A stretch of DNA of 64,000 nucleotides from CAWBVG01 sp963792175 (GTDB lineage: Bacteria; Acidobacteriota; Vicinamibacteria; Vicinamibacterales; CAVVIG01): contig CAWBVG010000009.1 in assembly GCA_963792175.1 (NCBI GenBank), positions 6,311 to 70,310 on the forward strand. The letters are read 5' to 3'. This document shows positions 35,064-44,459 of the stretch, piece after piece; within the stretch, counting starts at the first letter, position 1, and each line of letters opens with the position of its first letter. The notes under the pieces are model-generated. The model saw nothing but the letters and a program-made list of their open reading frames with translations, did no database searches and was not told the DNA's origin. The position numbers and the translations under genes were made by a program.

Positions 35064-36705
35064 TATTGGAGCGCGAAGGCGTACAACATGTCGCCCGCTC
35101 CCACGACGATCAACTGGCGGCCGTCGACCATGAAGGTCTGCGGACCGTTGCTGGTGGTCGCGCCGAGGCCCGCGTGCCACAGCGGTTTACCGCTGCTCGC
35201 GTCGTAGGCCACGAAGTTGTTCGTGCCGTCGTTGCCGAACAGCAGGCCGCCCGAGGTGCTGAGAAGACCCATCGGACCGCCCATGCTGCCCGCCGGACCC
35301 GTCGCCAGCGGACGCGACCACTTCACCTGGCCGGTCTTGTAGTCGACGGCCTTGAGCGCGTTGCCGACGACCGCGACGTTGCGCTCGGCGGCGGCCCAGC
35401 CCTGCGGCCGGCCGTCGGTGTCGGTCAGGTACATCACGCTGAAGCCCTGCCGCGTGCCGAAGTACAGGAGGCCGGTCTCGGGATTGAAGCTGGGCGGCGG
35501 CCAGTTGGTGCCGCCGTTCGTATCCGGCGAGACCAGCGTGCCGGGCACGCTGGCGTCCTTTGCCGGATCGTGGGCTGGCTGTCCCTTCGCGTTGATCCCC
35601 TTCGTCCAGTTCAGCGAGTCGAGGTACTTGGTCGTCAGGAGATGCTCGCCGGTTGCGCGATCCAGCAGGAAGTAGTGCCCGTTGCGGCTCGCCTGCGCGA
35701 CCATCTTGCGCGGACGGCCGTTGAACTCGCCGTCGATGAGGATGGGCGTCTGCGCGGCGTCCCAGTCGTGCGTGTCGTGCGGCGTGACCTGGTAGTACCA
35801 CACCATCTTCCCGGTATTCGGATTCAGCGCGACGATGGTGCACGTATAGAGGTTGTCGCCGGCGCGGCTGTGTCCGGCGAGCACCGGTTGGGGATTGCCC
35901 GTGCCGAAGTAATAGAGATTGAGCTCGGGATCGTAGGTGCCCGGAATCCACGGCATGCCGCCGCCGTGCGCCATCGAATCTTCGTCGGGCCAGCTGGTGG
36001 CGCCGGCCTCGCCGGCGCGCGGTGTCGTGTTCCAGCGCCAGACCAGGTTGCCGCTCTCCGGATCGCGCGACTCGAGGTAGCCGGGGATGTCGAGCGCGTC
36101 GCCGCCGACACCGATGATGATTTGACGGCCGATGACCATGGGCGCGTTGGTCGAGAAGTACTCGCGCTTCATGTTCGCGATCTCGTGGTGCCAGCGCTCC
36201 TTGCCGGTCGCCACGTCGAGCGAGACGAAGTAGTTGTCGGGCGTCAGGAAGTACAGCCAGTTGCCGAGGATGCCGACGCCGCGGTTGCCGATGTGGTCGC
36301 CGCCGCGCGTCTTCCACGCGTAGTGCCAGATCTCCCGTCCGGTCCGCACATCCAGCGCATAGACGTGATCGGGCACCGAGAAGTACAGGATGCCGTTCAG
36401 CATCAGCGGCGTCGACTTGACGGACGGCGTGTTGCCGCCCGGCGGCGGCGTCTCCGGCCCTTCGCCGCCGACGATGGCGCCGGCGCGCGAGGTGTTGAGC
36501 CGATAGACCCAGGCCAGCGTCAGGTTCTTGACGTTGGTCGTGTTGATCTGTTTGAGCGTGCTGAATCGCCGTCCCGTGTAGTCGCCGTGATAGGTCGGCC
36601 ACGCGTCGGTCGGGATCTGGGCGCGCGATCACCGGACGCCAAGGACACAAAGGAAACAAAGGCAGCAGTGCGAAGCAGGCGCTCGACGCGGCGGTTGAGA
36701 CTCAT
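35063..36705 (-). CDS. PQQ-dependent dehydrogenase 2, frameshift after signal peptide
   Basis: About 547 codons; close relative of the 30263 gene. Shared features are TYHGDYTGRRFSTLKQIN at the N-terminus of the mature part, ALDVRTGREIWHYAWKTRGG, SLDVATGKERWHHEIA, HDTHDWDAAQTPILIDG and the end VVGAGDMLYAFALQ. The start ATG 36705 overlaps the cytochrome stop (ATGA). The signal peptide (LLRTAAFVSFVSLAS) lies in a repeat; the frame then breaks near 36625-36633 before IPTDAWPTYHG. A flavin reductase follows with a one-base overlap. Confidence 0.88.
36634..36668. repeat. ACAAAGGA repeat arm encoding a signal peptide
   Basis: GGACGCCAAGGACACAAAGG followed by AAACAAAGG is a run of octamers AGGACACA/AGGAAACA. 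Read leftward it gives CCTTTGTTTCC and CCTTTGTGTCC words that translate as FVSFVSLAS, the core of the PQQ-dehydrogenase 2 signal peptide. Confidence 0.7.
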
Positions 36706-37563
36706 TTGAGACTCGCCAGATAAGCCGTCATGTTGTGCATCTCGGTGTCCGTCCATTTCGTGAGGTGATCGACGTGGGCCTGCAAGGGATCGGTGACGAC
36801 GACCTTCGGCACATCGCCATTTCGCAGGAACGATCGCACGCGCCCGGCGGCCGTGTCGTACAGGATCACGTCAAAATCGGTGAGACGCACCAGGCCGCCC
36901 GAGGCAGACTCGCCCGACGGTAACGTCACCGTCACTTTGATCGCGGTCGGCTCCACGTACAGCGGACCCGATGGCGGGCCCGAGCCGCGCCCTCCGCGCG
37001 GGAGCAGCAGCCGGCCCTGCAGCGCCGTCGGCTCGTATTTCGCGCCGACGCCTTTCAGATCGCCGGTCGGCGAATGGCAGCTGCTGCAACGGCCAGCGCC
37101 GTTGAAGTACGCCTGGCCCGCTTTCGGATCGCCGACCACGATGTCGAGGATCTTGTAGAGCCGCCGGTTGGCGTTGAGATAGATCGCCGAGTGCAGGAAG
37201 GCCGCGAGGTCGGCCATCTGCGCGTCGGGCAGATCGAACTTCGGCATCCCGCGATCGGGCCGGCCGACGCGGAGAAACGCACCCAGCTGTTTCCCGCCCT
37301 CGTCTTCCTGCACGATGACGGACCGCGTGAGATCCGGCCCGCCCGATCCGCCGCGGGCGTTGGCGCCGTGGCAGAAGCCGCACTGTTCGACGAGCAGCGC
37401 CTTCCCGCGGTCGACCGCCGCCTGATCGGTCACCGGCGTCAGCGCCTGCTGCTGTGCGCTCGTGACCCCAGAAAGGAAGACAGCCGCGGAGATCGCAAAG
37501 CACGCAGAGAAAATGACTGGCTCTGCGATCTCGGCGCGCTCTGCGGTTCCTGTTTTGTTCCAT
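36702..37563 (-). CDS. Diheme cytochrome c 2, indel at the start
   Basis: About 287 codons. Heme sites CGFCH and CSSCH, with MPKFDLPDAQMADLAAFLH and the end DTEMHNMTAYLASLK, mirror cytochrome c 1. If the G-doublet after ATG 37563 is reduced by one, the frame opens as MNKTGTAERAEIAEP and then IFSACFAISAAVFLSGVTSA, a signal peptide cleaved before QQQ. That region is a CGCAGAGA-type repeat. As written, the ATG lies out of frame. It pairs with PQQ-dehydrogenase 2 and diverges from the GMC gene by 49 bp. Confidence 0.85.
37484..37552. repeat. CGCAGAGA-type inverted repeat at cytochrome c 2 start
   Basis: Left arm CCGCGGAGATCGCAAAGCAC with GCAGAGA, loop AAATGACTGG, right arm CTCTGCGATCTCGGCGCGCT with CTGCGG. 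It matches copies at 11050 and 39924 and encodes the signal peptide of cytochrome c 2 on the minus strand. Confidence 0.8.
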
Positions 37564-37612
37564 GACGCAAACCTTACCGCAAAACGGCCATTTTGTCGTA
37601 CCCTGTGCCGCT

Positions 37613-39310
37613 ATGCAGGTAATCCGTCAAACAAAAACCTACGATGTGTGTATCGTCGGATCCGGGGCCGGCGGCGGCATGGCCGCGAAGGTCCTCTGCG
37701 AGGCCGGCGCAGACGTCGTGATGCTGGAAGCCGGCGGTATGTGGGACGCCGCCAAAGACTCGAAGATGTCGGCGTGGCCGTACGATTCACCGCGCCGCGG
37801 TGCGTCCACGCCTGCCCGGCCGTTCGGCGAATTCGACGGGTGTATCGGCGGCTGGGATCTCGACGGCGAGCCGTATACGCAAGCGCCAGGCTCGCAGTTC
37901 GATTGGTTTCGCGGCCGGATGCTCGGCGGGCGCACCAACCACTGGGGCCGCATCTCGCTGCGGATGGGACCCGACGATTTCAAGCGGCGCAGCCTGGATG
38001 GTCTCGGCGACGACTGGCCGATTACCTACGACGATATCAAACCGTATTACGACAAGCTGGATCGCCTGGTGGGGATCTTCGGGTCGATGGAAGGCATTCC
38101 CAACGAGCCCGACGGCGTGTTTCAGCCGCCGCCGAAGCCGCGATGCTACGAACTGCTGATCAAACAGGCCGCCGACAAGCTCAAGATCACCTGCATCCCC
38201 AATCGCCTGTCGATCCTGACGCAGCCCCTCAACGGACGGCCGGCGTGCCACTACTGCGGACAATGCGGACGCGGGTGCGCGACGCATTCCAACTTTTCGT
38301 CGCCGTCGGTACTGCTGCCGCCTGCACTCGCCACCGGCAAGCTGCGCATCATTCCGAACGCCATGGCGCGCGAGGTCCTCACCGACGACAGCGGGCTGGC
38401 GAGCGGCGTGTCCTACGTCAACCGAACGGATCGCCGCGACTACGCCGTCCGCGCGCGCATCGTCGTGCTGGCGGCCAGCGCGTGCGAGTCGGCCCGGCTG
38501 CTGCTCAATTCGAAGACGGGCCGCTTTCCCGATGGCCTGGCGAATTCCAGCGGCGTCGTCGGCCGCTATCTCACCGATTCAACCGGCCTGGGCGTCAGCG
38601 GTCACATCCCGAAGATGGAACATGGTGTGCCGCACAACGAGGACGGCGCCGGCGGCGCGCACCTGTACATGCCGTGGTGGCTGGACAACAAGACGCTCGA
38701 TTTCCCACGCGGGTATCACATCGAACTGGGCGGCGGCAAACGGTCGGCGCCGAGCTTTGGCGTGATGGGCGGCATCCAACGGTTCAACGGCGTCGGCGGC
38801 TACGGGAAGTCGCTCAAGGACGACTATCGCCGTTTCTACGGCGCGACCGTGAACTTCGCCGGCCGTGGAGAGATGATTCCGAACGAACACACCTACTGCG
38901 AGATCGACCCGAACGTGGTCGATACCTACGGCATTCCGGTGCTGCGATTCCACGCCAGGTTCTCAGAGCACGAGATCAACCAGGCGAAGCACATGCAGGA
39001 AACCTTCCGCGAGATCATCCACGAGATGGGCGGCACGCCGATGTCGCCGATGCCGTCGAAGGAAGCGCTCTACGGCCTTGAGCCGGTCGGGCGCATCATC
39101 CACGAAGTCGGCACCACGCGGATGGGCAGCGACCCACGCACCTCGGTGTTGAATGCGAACTGCCAGGCGCACGATGTGAAGAACCTGTTCGTGGCGGACG
39201 CCGGCCCGTTCGTGTCCAACGCCCACAAGAACTGTACGTGGACGATCCTCGCGCTGGCGATGCGGACCGCCGAAGGCATCGCTCAACAGCGAAACCAGGG
39301 GACCCTGTGA
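37613..39310 (+). CDS. GMC-family FAD dehydrogenase, large subunit (glucoside 3-dehydrogenase/gluconate dehydrogenase type)
   Basis: 565 residues. The FAD-binding GSGAGGGMAAKVLCEAGADV opens the protein. FRGRMLGGRTNHWGRISLR is the GMC second motif, CHYCGQCGRGCATHSNF a four-Cys cluster seen in membrane GMC dehydrogenases, and HEVGTTRMGSDP plus FVADAGPFVSNAHKNCTWTI the C-terminal active site with His/Asn. It has no signal peptide; the small subunit next door carries a Tat signal and probably exports the complex. Such pairs oxidise sugars or glycosides, some at C3. Stop and next start overlap (TGATG). Confidence 0.92.
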   Translation: MQVIRQTKTYDVCIVGSGAGGGMAAKVLCEAGADVVMLEAGGMWDAAKDSKMSAWPYDSPRRGASTPARPFGEFDGCIGGWDLDGEPYTQAPGSQFDWFRGRMLGGRTNHWGRISLRMGPDDFKRRSLDGLGDDWPITYDDIKPYYDKLDRLVGIFGSMEGIPNEPDGVFQPPPKPRCYELLIKQAADKLKITCIPNRLSILTQPLNGRPACHYCGQCGRGCATHSNFSSPSVLLPPALATGKLRIIPNAMAREVLTDDSGLASGVSYVNRTDRRDYAVRARIVVLAASACESARLLLNSKTGRFPDGLANSSGVVGRYLTDSTGLGVSGHIPKMEHGVPHNEDGAGGAHLYMPWWLDNKTLDFPRGYHIELGGGKRSAPSFGVMGGIQRFNGVGGYGKSLKDDYRRFYGATVNFAGRGEMIPNEHTYCEIDPNVVDTYGIPVLRFHARFSEHEINQAKHMQETFREIIHEMGGTPMSPMPSKEALYGLEPVGRIIHEVGTTRMGSDPRTSVLNANCQAHDVKNLFVADAGPFVSNAHKNCTWTILALAMRTAEGIAQQRNQGTL

Positions 39311-39924
39311 TGAAGACCATCTCACGTCGAGCCGCGCTGCAAATCGTCACCTCGGCGCCGGTCGCCGCCGCGCTGGCGTGGACGCCGGCCGAGGCGGCGC
39401 AGGCGCACGAACACGCGGCGAACGCGCAGGCGCAGGCGGCAAAGACCGCCACGCCATTCAAGCCGAAGTTCTTCACCGCTCACGAATACGCGACGGTTGG
39501 CGTGCTGGTCGATCTGATCATCCCGCGCGACGCGCGTTCAGGCAGCGCGACCGACGCCGGCGTGCCGGCGTTCATGGATTTCATGATGATTGATCAGCCG
39601 CGGCGCCAGGTCGCGATGCGTGGCGGCCTCGCCCTGCTCGATCGGCTGTCGACGGATCGCGTCGGCAAGTCGTTCCTGACCGCGTCGGACGCGCAACGGC
39701 GGCAGGTCCTGGACGAGATCGCCTACACCACGAACCGCGACCCCGGCATGCATCACGCCATCGCCTTCTTCAGCAGTTTCCGCGATCTCACGGCGAGCGG
39801 TTTCTGGACCACGAAGATGGGGATCGCGGATCTTCAGTACCAGGGGAACGTGTTCGTCGACGAGTGGGCCGGCTGTCCGGCCGCGGCGCTGGACAAACTG
39901 GGCGTCAAGTACCCGAACGCGTGA
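39310..39924 (+). CDS. Gluconate 2-dehydrogenase-type small subunit (subunit 3)
   Basis: 204 residues. The Tat signal MKTISRRAALQIVTSA then AWTPAEAAQA precedes FTAHEYATVGVLVDLIIPRD and ATDAGVPAFMDFMM, the subunit-3 signature. It chaperones and co-exports the GMC subunit encoded upstream and is needed for its activity in known systems. The start overlaps the GMC stop. The C-terminal QYQGNVFVDEWAGCP is also conserved. Confidence 0.9.
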   Translation: MKTISRRAALQIVTSAPVAAALAWTPAEAAQAHEHAANAQAQAAKTATPFKPKFFTAHEYATVGVLVDLIIPRDARSGSATDAGVPAFMDFMMIDQPRRQVAMRGGLALLDRLSTDRVGKSFLTASDAQRRQVLDEIAYTTNRDPGMHHAIAFFSSFRDLTASGFWTTKMGIADLQYQGNVFVDEWAGCPAAALDKLGVKYPNA

Positions 39925-39987
39925 CCGCAGAGCACGCCAGGCACGCAGAGAAATAGATTCTCGGCGAGCTCCGCGCGCTGTGCGGTT
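39924..39987. repeat. CGCAGAGA-type inverted repeat
   Basis: ACCGCAGAG at the left end and CTGTGCGGT at the right end nearly invert; between them GCACGCAGAGAAATAGATTC faces TCTCGGCGAGCTCC. It lies between the small dehydrogenase subunit and the next gene on the same strand. Confidence 0.8.
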
Positions 39988-40001
39988 GGCGGCTGCCAAC
40001 T

Positions 40002-42067
40002 GTGACGCTGTTCCTGTCGTCGTTCCTGGTCCTGTTCCTCGAGATCGCGCTCATTCGCTGGATGCCGGCGTACGTCCGGCTCCTGGCGTACTTCTCCAAC
40101 TTCATCCTGCTGGCGACCTTCCTCGGCGGCGGGCTCGGCTGCCTGCTCGCGAACCGGCGCCGATCGCTGATCGCGTGGTTTCCCCTCGCGCAGCTGATTG
40201 TCATTGTCGCCGTCGATCGGTTGCGGCTCGAGGTGGCGGTCCCGGCCAGCTCGACGAACATCTACTTCACCAGCGGGACGGCGGCACCGGTGGTGTCCGT
40301 CGAAAGCACGATGCTGCTGCCGCTGCTCTTCGTGATCGTCGCGCTGCTCTTCCTCACCATCGCCCAGCGCATGGGCCGCGAGCTGACCAAGCGACCGCCG
40401 CTTCAGGCCTACACCATCAACCTGCTGGGGAGCATCACCGGTGTGGCCACGTTCGCGCTGCTGTCGTGGCTCGAGTTGCCGCCGGTGGTGTGGTTCGGCG
40501 TGGCCTTCGCCGCGGCGTTGCCGTTTCTGGTCGACCACCAGCGATTCCGGCTGTTGTCAGCCGTGAACGTGGTGTTGCTCCTCGCATCCCTCTTCATCGT
40601 CTATCGCATGGAGAGCGGCAGCCTGTGGTCGCCGTATTACCGCATCACGCTGTTCCAGGACGGCGCGGACACGGTCGTCGAGGTCAACAACATCTTCCAC
40701 CAATCGATGGCGCCGGTCGACAAGAAGGAATACTTCTATCAGTGGCCGTATACGGTGTTCGGCGACACGTTCGACGATGTCCTGATCCTCGGCGCCGGCA
40801 CCGGCACTGACGTCGCGGCGGCGCTGCGGCATGGCGCCAGGCACGTCGATGCCGTCGAGATCGACCCGGTGATCCTGCGCCTCGGCGCCGAGCATCACCC
40901 CGACCATCCGTACTCCGATCCGCGCGTCCGCGCGATCAACGACGACGCGCGTCACTATCTGGCGACGACGGACCGGAAGATACGACCTGATCGTGTTCGC
41001 GCTGATCGATTCGCTGACCGTGCAATCGAGCTTCTCGAGCGTCAGGCTCGAGAGCTACATGTTCACCGAGGAGTCGTTCCGCGCCGTCCGCGATCACCTG
41101 AAGCCGCGCGGGCTGATGGCGCTCTACAACTACTTCCGCGAACAATGGCTGGTCGATCGCCTCGCGAATACGGTCAGCGAGGTGTTCGGACAGGAACCGC
41201 TCGCGCACGTCCACCAGGAGCGCGCCTACCTGGCGGTGATGCTGGCGGGACCGCGGCTCGCCGAGCTGACGGCGCCGCCGCCGCTCCCGAAGCTGGTGCT
41301 CGCGTACGGCCAGTCGCAGAATCCGAATCCGGCACAGCCGCTGCAACGGGACCCGACGGTGATTCCGGCCACCGACAACTGGCCATTTCTCTACATGCGC
41401 GCACCCGAACTGCCGCGGCACTACCTGGCCGCGCTGGCGGTGGTCCTCGCGATCTCGACCATCGCGCTGTTCTCCGTTGCTGGCGCTCGCCGGACCCGGC
41501 AGCAGCGGCCGCTCGACGTCGCTCCGCGCTGCCGCGCATTTCTTCTTTCTTGGCGCCGGCTTCATGCTGCTCGAGACGAAATCGATTGTGCAGTTCGCGC
41601 TGTTATGGGGATCGACGTGGTCGTCGGCGTCGCTGGCCATCGTGTCGGTGCTGGTCATGGCGCTCGTCAGCGCATTGGTCGCTTCCCGCGTCGACATCCG
41701 CCGCCGCTGGCCCATCGCCGCTACCCTCGTCGCGCTGCTGGCGTTGAACTACGTGCTGCCGATTGGGCGCGTGGCGTTCGGCAGCCGGGCCGCGGAGTCG
41801 CTGTTCTACGGGGCGCTGGTCTTCAGTCCGGTGCTGTGCGCCGGCCTGCTGTTCAGCACGAGCTACAAACAGTCCTCGTCAACGGCGGGCGATTTCGGCG
41901 CGAACCTGTTCGGTGCGATGGTGGGCGGCGTGTGTGAATATTTCTCCCTGCTGACGGGCTATCAGTTCCTGCTGATTCTGGTCGCGGGTTGCTATCTGCT
42001 TGCGGTCGTGACCGCGGTGCGAGACGCGCCGAGTTCGCTCCCAGCACGCTCGACCGACACCGGGTGA
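40002..42067 (+). CDS. Membrane spermidine synthase-like protein, two frameshifts
   Basis: About 688 codons. Seven or so N-terminal membrane segments (LFLSSFLVLFLEIALIRW, AYTINLLGSITGVATFALL) precede a methyltransferase-like fold: VLILGAGTGTDVAAALRHGA, VDAVEIDPVILRLG and DARHYLATT match polyamine aminopropyltransferases. After an extra base near 40980 it resumes YDLIVFALIDSLT; near 41480 a second shift leads to HFFFLGAGFMLLETKSIVQF and more membrane helices. Membrane-embedded spermidine synthase homologues are widespread in acidobacteria; their product is uncertain. The TTK/LLETK segment in the C-terminal half is typical. Confidence 0.82.
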
Positions 42068-42080
42068 TCGCTTCCCGCGG

Positions 42081-42938
42081 CTAGGCCGGCCGATGCGCCT
42101 TGAGGAAGGAATGGATCTGGCGCACTGCCAGCGGAATCCGTTCTTTGGGTTCCTTCCAGGGGAACATGCTCACCTCGGCGTTCGGCGCGAGCATCGCGCT
42201 CTCCATGGCGACCGCGTACGGGTGCGCCGGAGAATCGTCCGGCAACACCAGAATCGGGGTGTGGCAACCACGCACGAAATCCCGCGTCACCGTGAAAACG
42301 AAGTCGGGATCGGTCTCGAACATCCTGGTCACGAATCTGTCGACCGTCGGCATGGTGATCTCGGGCCGCCGGGCAATCAGTGCGGGACCCCACGTCTTCC
42401 AGAATACGCCCGGGTACTTCGGGTCGCGCATCTCCGGCCGCCACCCCACGGGCTGCGCCAGCACCGCCGCGACCACACGATTGGGCGCGCGCTTCAGGAG
42501 GCTCCAGATGAACGGGCCGCCGATGCAGAACCCCATCACCATGAACTTGTCGATGCCGAGATGATCCATCACGCCGAGTTGGTCGTCGGCGTAGGACTCC
42601 CACGGCCGATCGGCTTCGACAGGGCCGGTGGACTGGCCGGTCGTGGCGTTGCGCAGGTCCGCCGTGATGCAGCGATACTGTCCCTTGAACTCCTCGATCG
42701 CGTTGAAGGGCGAGTTGCCGGTGAAGAACGAGATTGACGCGTTCAATCCGCCGCCCGGAAGCAGCATCAGCGGGAAACCGGCCCCGGCCTCCTGGTAGCG
42801 GATGCGAACGGGGCCTCTTTCGTAGAATTTGTCCGTTTCTCCGTTGCCCGCCTGCTGAGCAAATACACGTGGCATCGCGGCCATCGCCGCGGCCGCGGCC
42901 CCGCCCTTCAGCAGGTGGCGTCTTGTTGGATCATCCAT
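42081..42938 (-). CDS. Tat-exported alpha/beta hydrolase with Cys nucleophile
   Basis: 285 residues. A Tat signal (TRRHLLKGGAAAAAMAAMP) precedes the fold. The nucleophile elbow reads MGFCIGGPF, so Cys replaces the usual Ser, as in dienelactone hydrolase. The oxyanion region is LLPGGGLNASISFF. A late PILVLPDDSPAHPYAV carries the acid and a candidate His. Substrate unknown; the Cys points to a lactone- or thioester-cleaving enzyme. The gene is convergent with the membrane protein at 40002 and intact. Confidence 0.8.
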   Translation of the reverse strand: MDDPTRRHLLKGGAAAAAMAAMPRVFAQQAGNGETDKFYERGPVRIRYQEAGAGFPLMLLPGGGLNASISFFTGNSPFNAIEEFKGQYRCITADLRNATTGQSTGPVEADRPWESYADDQLGVMDHLGIDKFMVMGFCIGGPFIWSLLKRAPNRVVAAVLAQPVGWRPEMRDPKYPGVFWKTWGPALIARRPEITMPTVDRFVTRMFETDPDFVFTVTRDFVRGCHTPILVLPDDSPAHPYAVAMESAMLAPNAEVSMFPWKEPKERIPLAVRQIHSFLKAHRPA

Positions 42939-43130
42939 TCGCGTCCTCCCGAAATGACTGACGGGTCACTCTACACCACGCGATTACTCGCGACTGATCG
43001 GGTGACGCTGCCCTCCGCCACGGGTGACGGCCAAGCGTGCGCGGCGTTATGCTGATCGCCCGACTGTTAGTGGGCAGACTCGACGGGTCACGTGATCGCG
43101 ATCGGTGGTTGTGATCGAGAAGAGGCGTGG

Positions 43131-43508
43131 ATGATGGAAAAGCGACTGAACCATGAACCGCCTGCCGTGACCGCCAAGCTCGGATGGCGGTACCACCACC
43201 TCGGGATTCCACACACGCAGCCTCGGGCTCGGGAGCATCATGTCGCGCACCTTGGGGTTCACGTCTCGGGTTTTGAGACGAGTCCTTACGGCATCGAATG
43301 GATCCGGTTCGAGCCGCATTGCGACGTGCCCGCGATTGTCCGAACCGTTCCGCACATCGCCTTTGCCGTCGACGACTTGGACGAAGCCCTCAAGGGTCGG
43401 GAGATTTTGATCGCACCGACCGAGCCGTCGGTTGGCGTTCGTGTTGCGTTCATACTTGACGATGGAGCCCCCGTTGAGCTCCTGCAGTTCCACGCAGCCA
43501 AGCCCTGA
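43131..43508 (+). CDS. VOC/glyoxalase-like protein
   Basis: 125 residues. ATG 43131 follows AGAAGAGG. The first half has YHHLGIPHTQPR, the beta-alpha-beta start of a VOC domain with His, and later VPHIAFAVDDLDEAL and APVELLQFH, with the metal-site Glu in VELLQF. Such proteins bind divalent metal and isomerise, cleave or only bind small molecules. The N-terminus could begin at GTG 43092. No link with the neighbours is evident. Confidence 0.65.
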   Translation: MMEKRLNHEPPAVTAKLGWRYHHLGIPHTQPRAREHHVAHLGVHVSGFETSPYGIEWIRFEPHCDVPAIVRTVPHIAFAVDDLDEALKGREILIAPTEPSVGVRVAFILDDGAPVELLQFHAAKP

Positions 43509-43685
43509 GGCGTGTGAACTTTATTGAAAAACTTGCTACTTCTGGCATCTCCAAAGCTGACAAAAGAATGCCGACGGGCAGACCGAGGTAGGTCTTATTG
43601 CTCGATCGACGACGAAATGCCTGCGAATCGACGAATCAAGCTCGGCAATATCTTTGCAGAGCTCCGCGGCTCAAAGGAGAACTTG

Positions 43686-44394
43686 ATGCGTCGGTCAACG
43701 GCTGTCGCTGCGACTGCGTTCTTATTGGCCCAACTGTTCGCGGCTGCGCCCGCGCACGCCGCGTCGTTTACGTTTGATTCCCTCACCAACAGCGTATACG
43801 TACATCGGCGATTTTTTCAACACCTGCGGGTTCGGGTGTCCCGGTCACGCTTCGTCGGATCCACGCGGCGCGGACTTCATCACCGCCACCTTGAACTTTG
43901 GCGCACCGCTCGCGGCCAATCTCACGGACAACGCGACGCTAATCCCAATCGACTGGACGATGAAGGATCACTTCTGGGATACGACGGCTGGTACTGACGG
44001 GTTCTCGTTTTCAGGTCACAATTCGCAGCCGAATGGCATTCTTTTCGACGGCATTCCCGGCCTGGTGTTGTCGACCGACGCAGTCGGCAATATCACCAAC
44101 TACATCATGTCGGCCGCGGTCGGCACGGGCGATCCCTCCGACGATCACAACTTCCACGGAACAGTCGTGGCAATCCTCAACCCACCCGTCTTCTGTGGCG
44201 AGGAATGCAACAACCAGGGAATAACCGATGCCCTCACCGTCAGGCTCGGGAGCCCGAACGACGCATTAGAGTGGGATGCCTTCCACCTGGTCGATGCGGT
44301 ATCTGAGCCCGTACCTGAGCCCGCAACGCTGACGCTTACCGCGCTTGGCTTGTCGGGGGCGTTGCTCCGTCGCCGTCGCAGTTCATTGCGGTGA
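43686..44394 (+). CDS. Secreted PEP-CTERM protein, frameshifted
   Basis: About 236 codons. ATG 43686 has AAAGGAGA upstream and begins a signal peptide (TAFLLAQLFAAAPAHA). The mature part SFTFDS shifts frame near 43780-43792 and continues YTYIGDFFNTCGFGCPGHAS. Cys pairs (CGFGC, CGEEC) suggest disulfides. The end VPEPATLTLTALGLSGALLR followed by RRRSS is a PEP-CTERM signal: PEP motif, hydrophobic helix, Arg tail. An exosortase must process it, but none is in the window. Function of the domain unknown. Confidence 0.82.
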
Positions 44395-44459
44395 GTGACT
44401 GTCGGGTCGGTTGCCGATTGGGTGCCGACCCGCACTGTCGTTTCACCTGACCGCCGTGC

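Noticed and set aside
34910..36709. Plus-strand frame opposite PQQ-dehydrogenase 2 (about 599 codons)
   Set aside because: Composition typical of antisense reading in GC-rich genes; the real propeller is on the minus strand.
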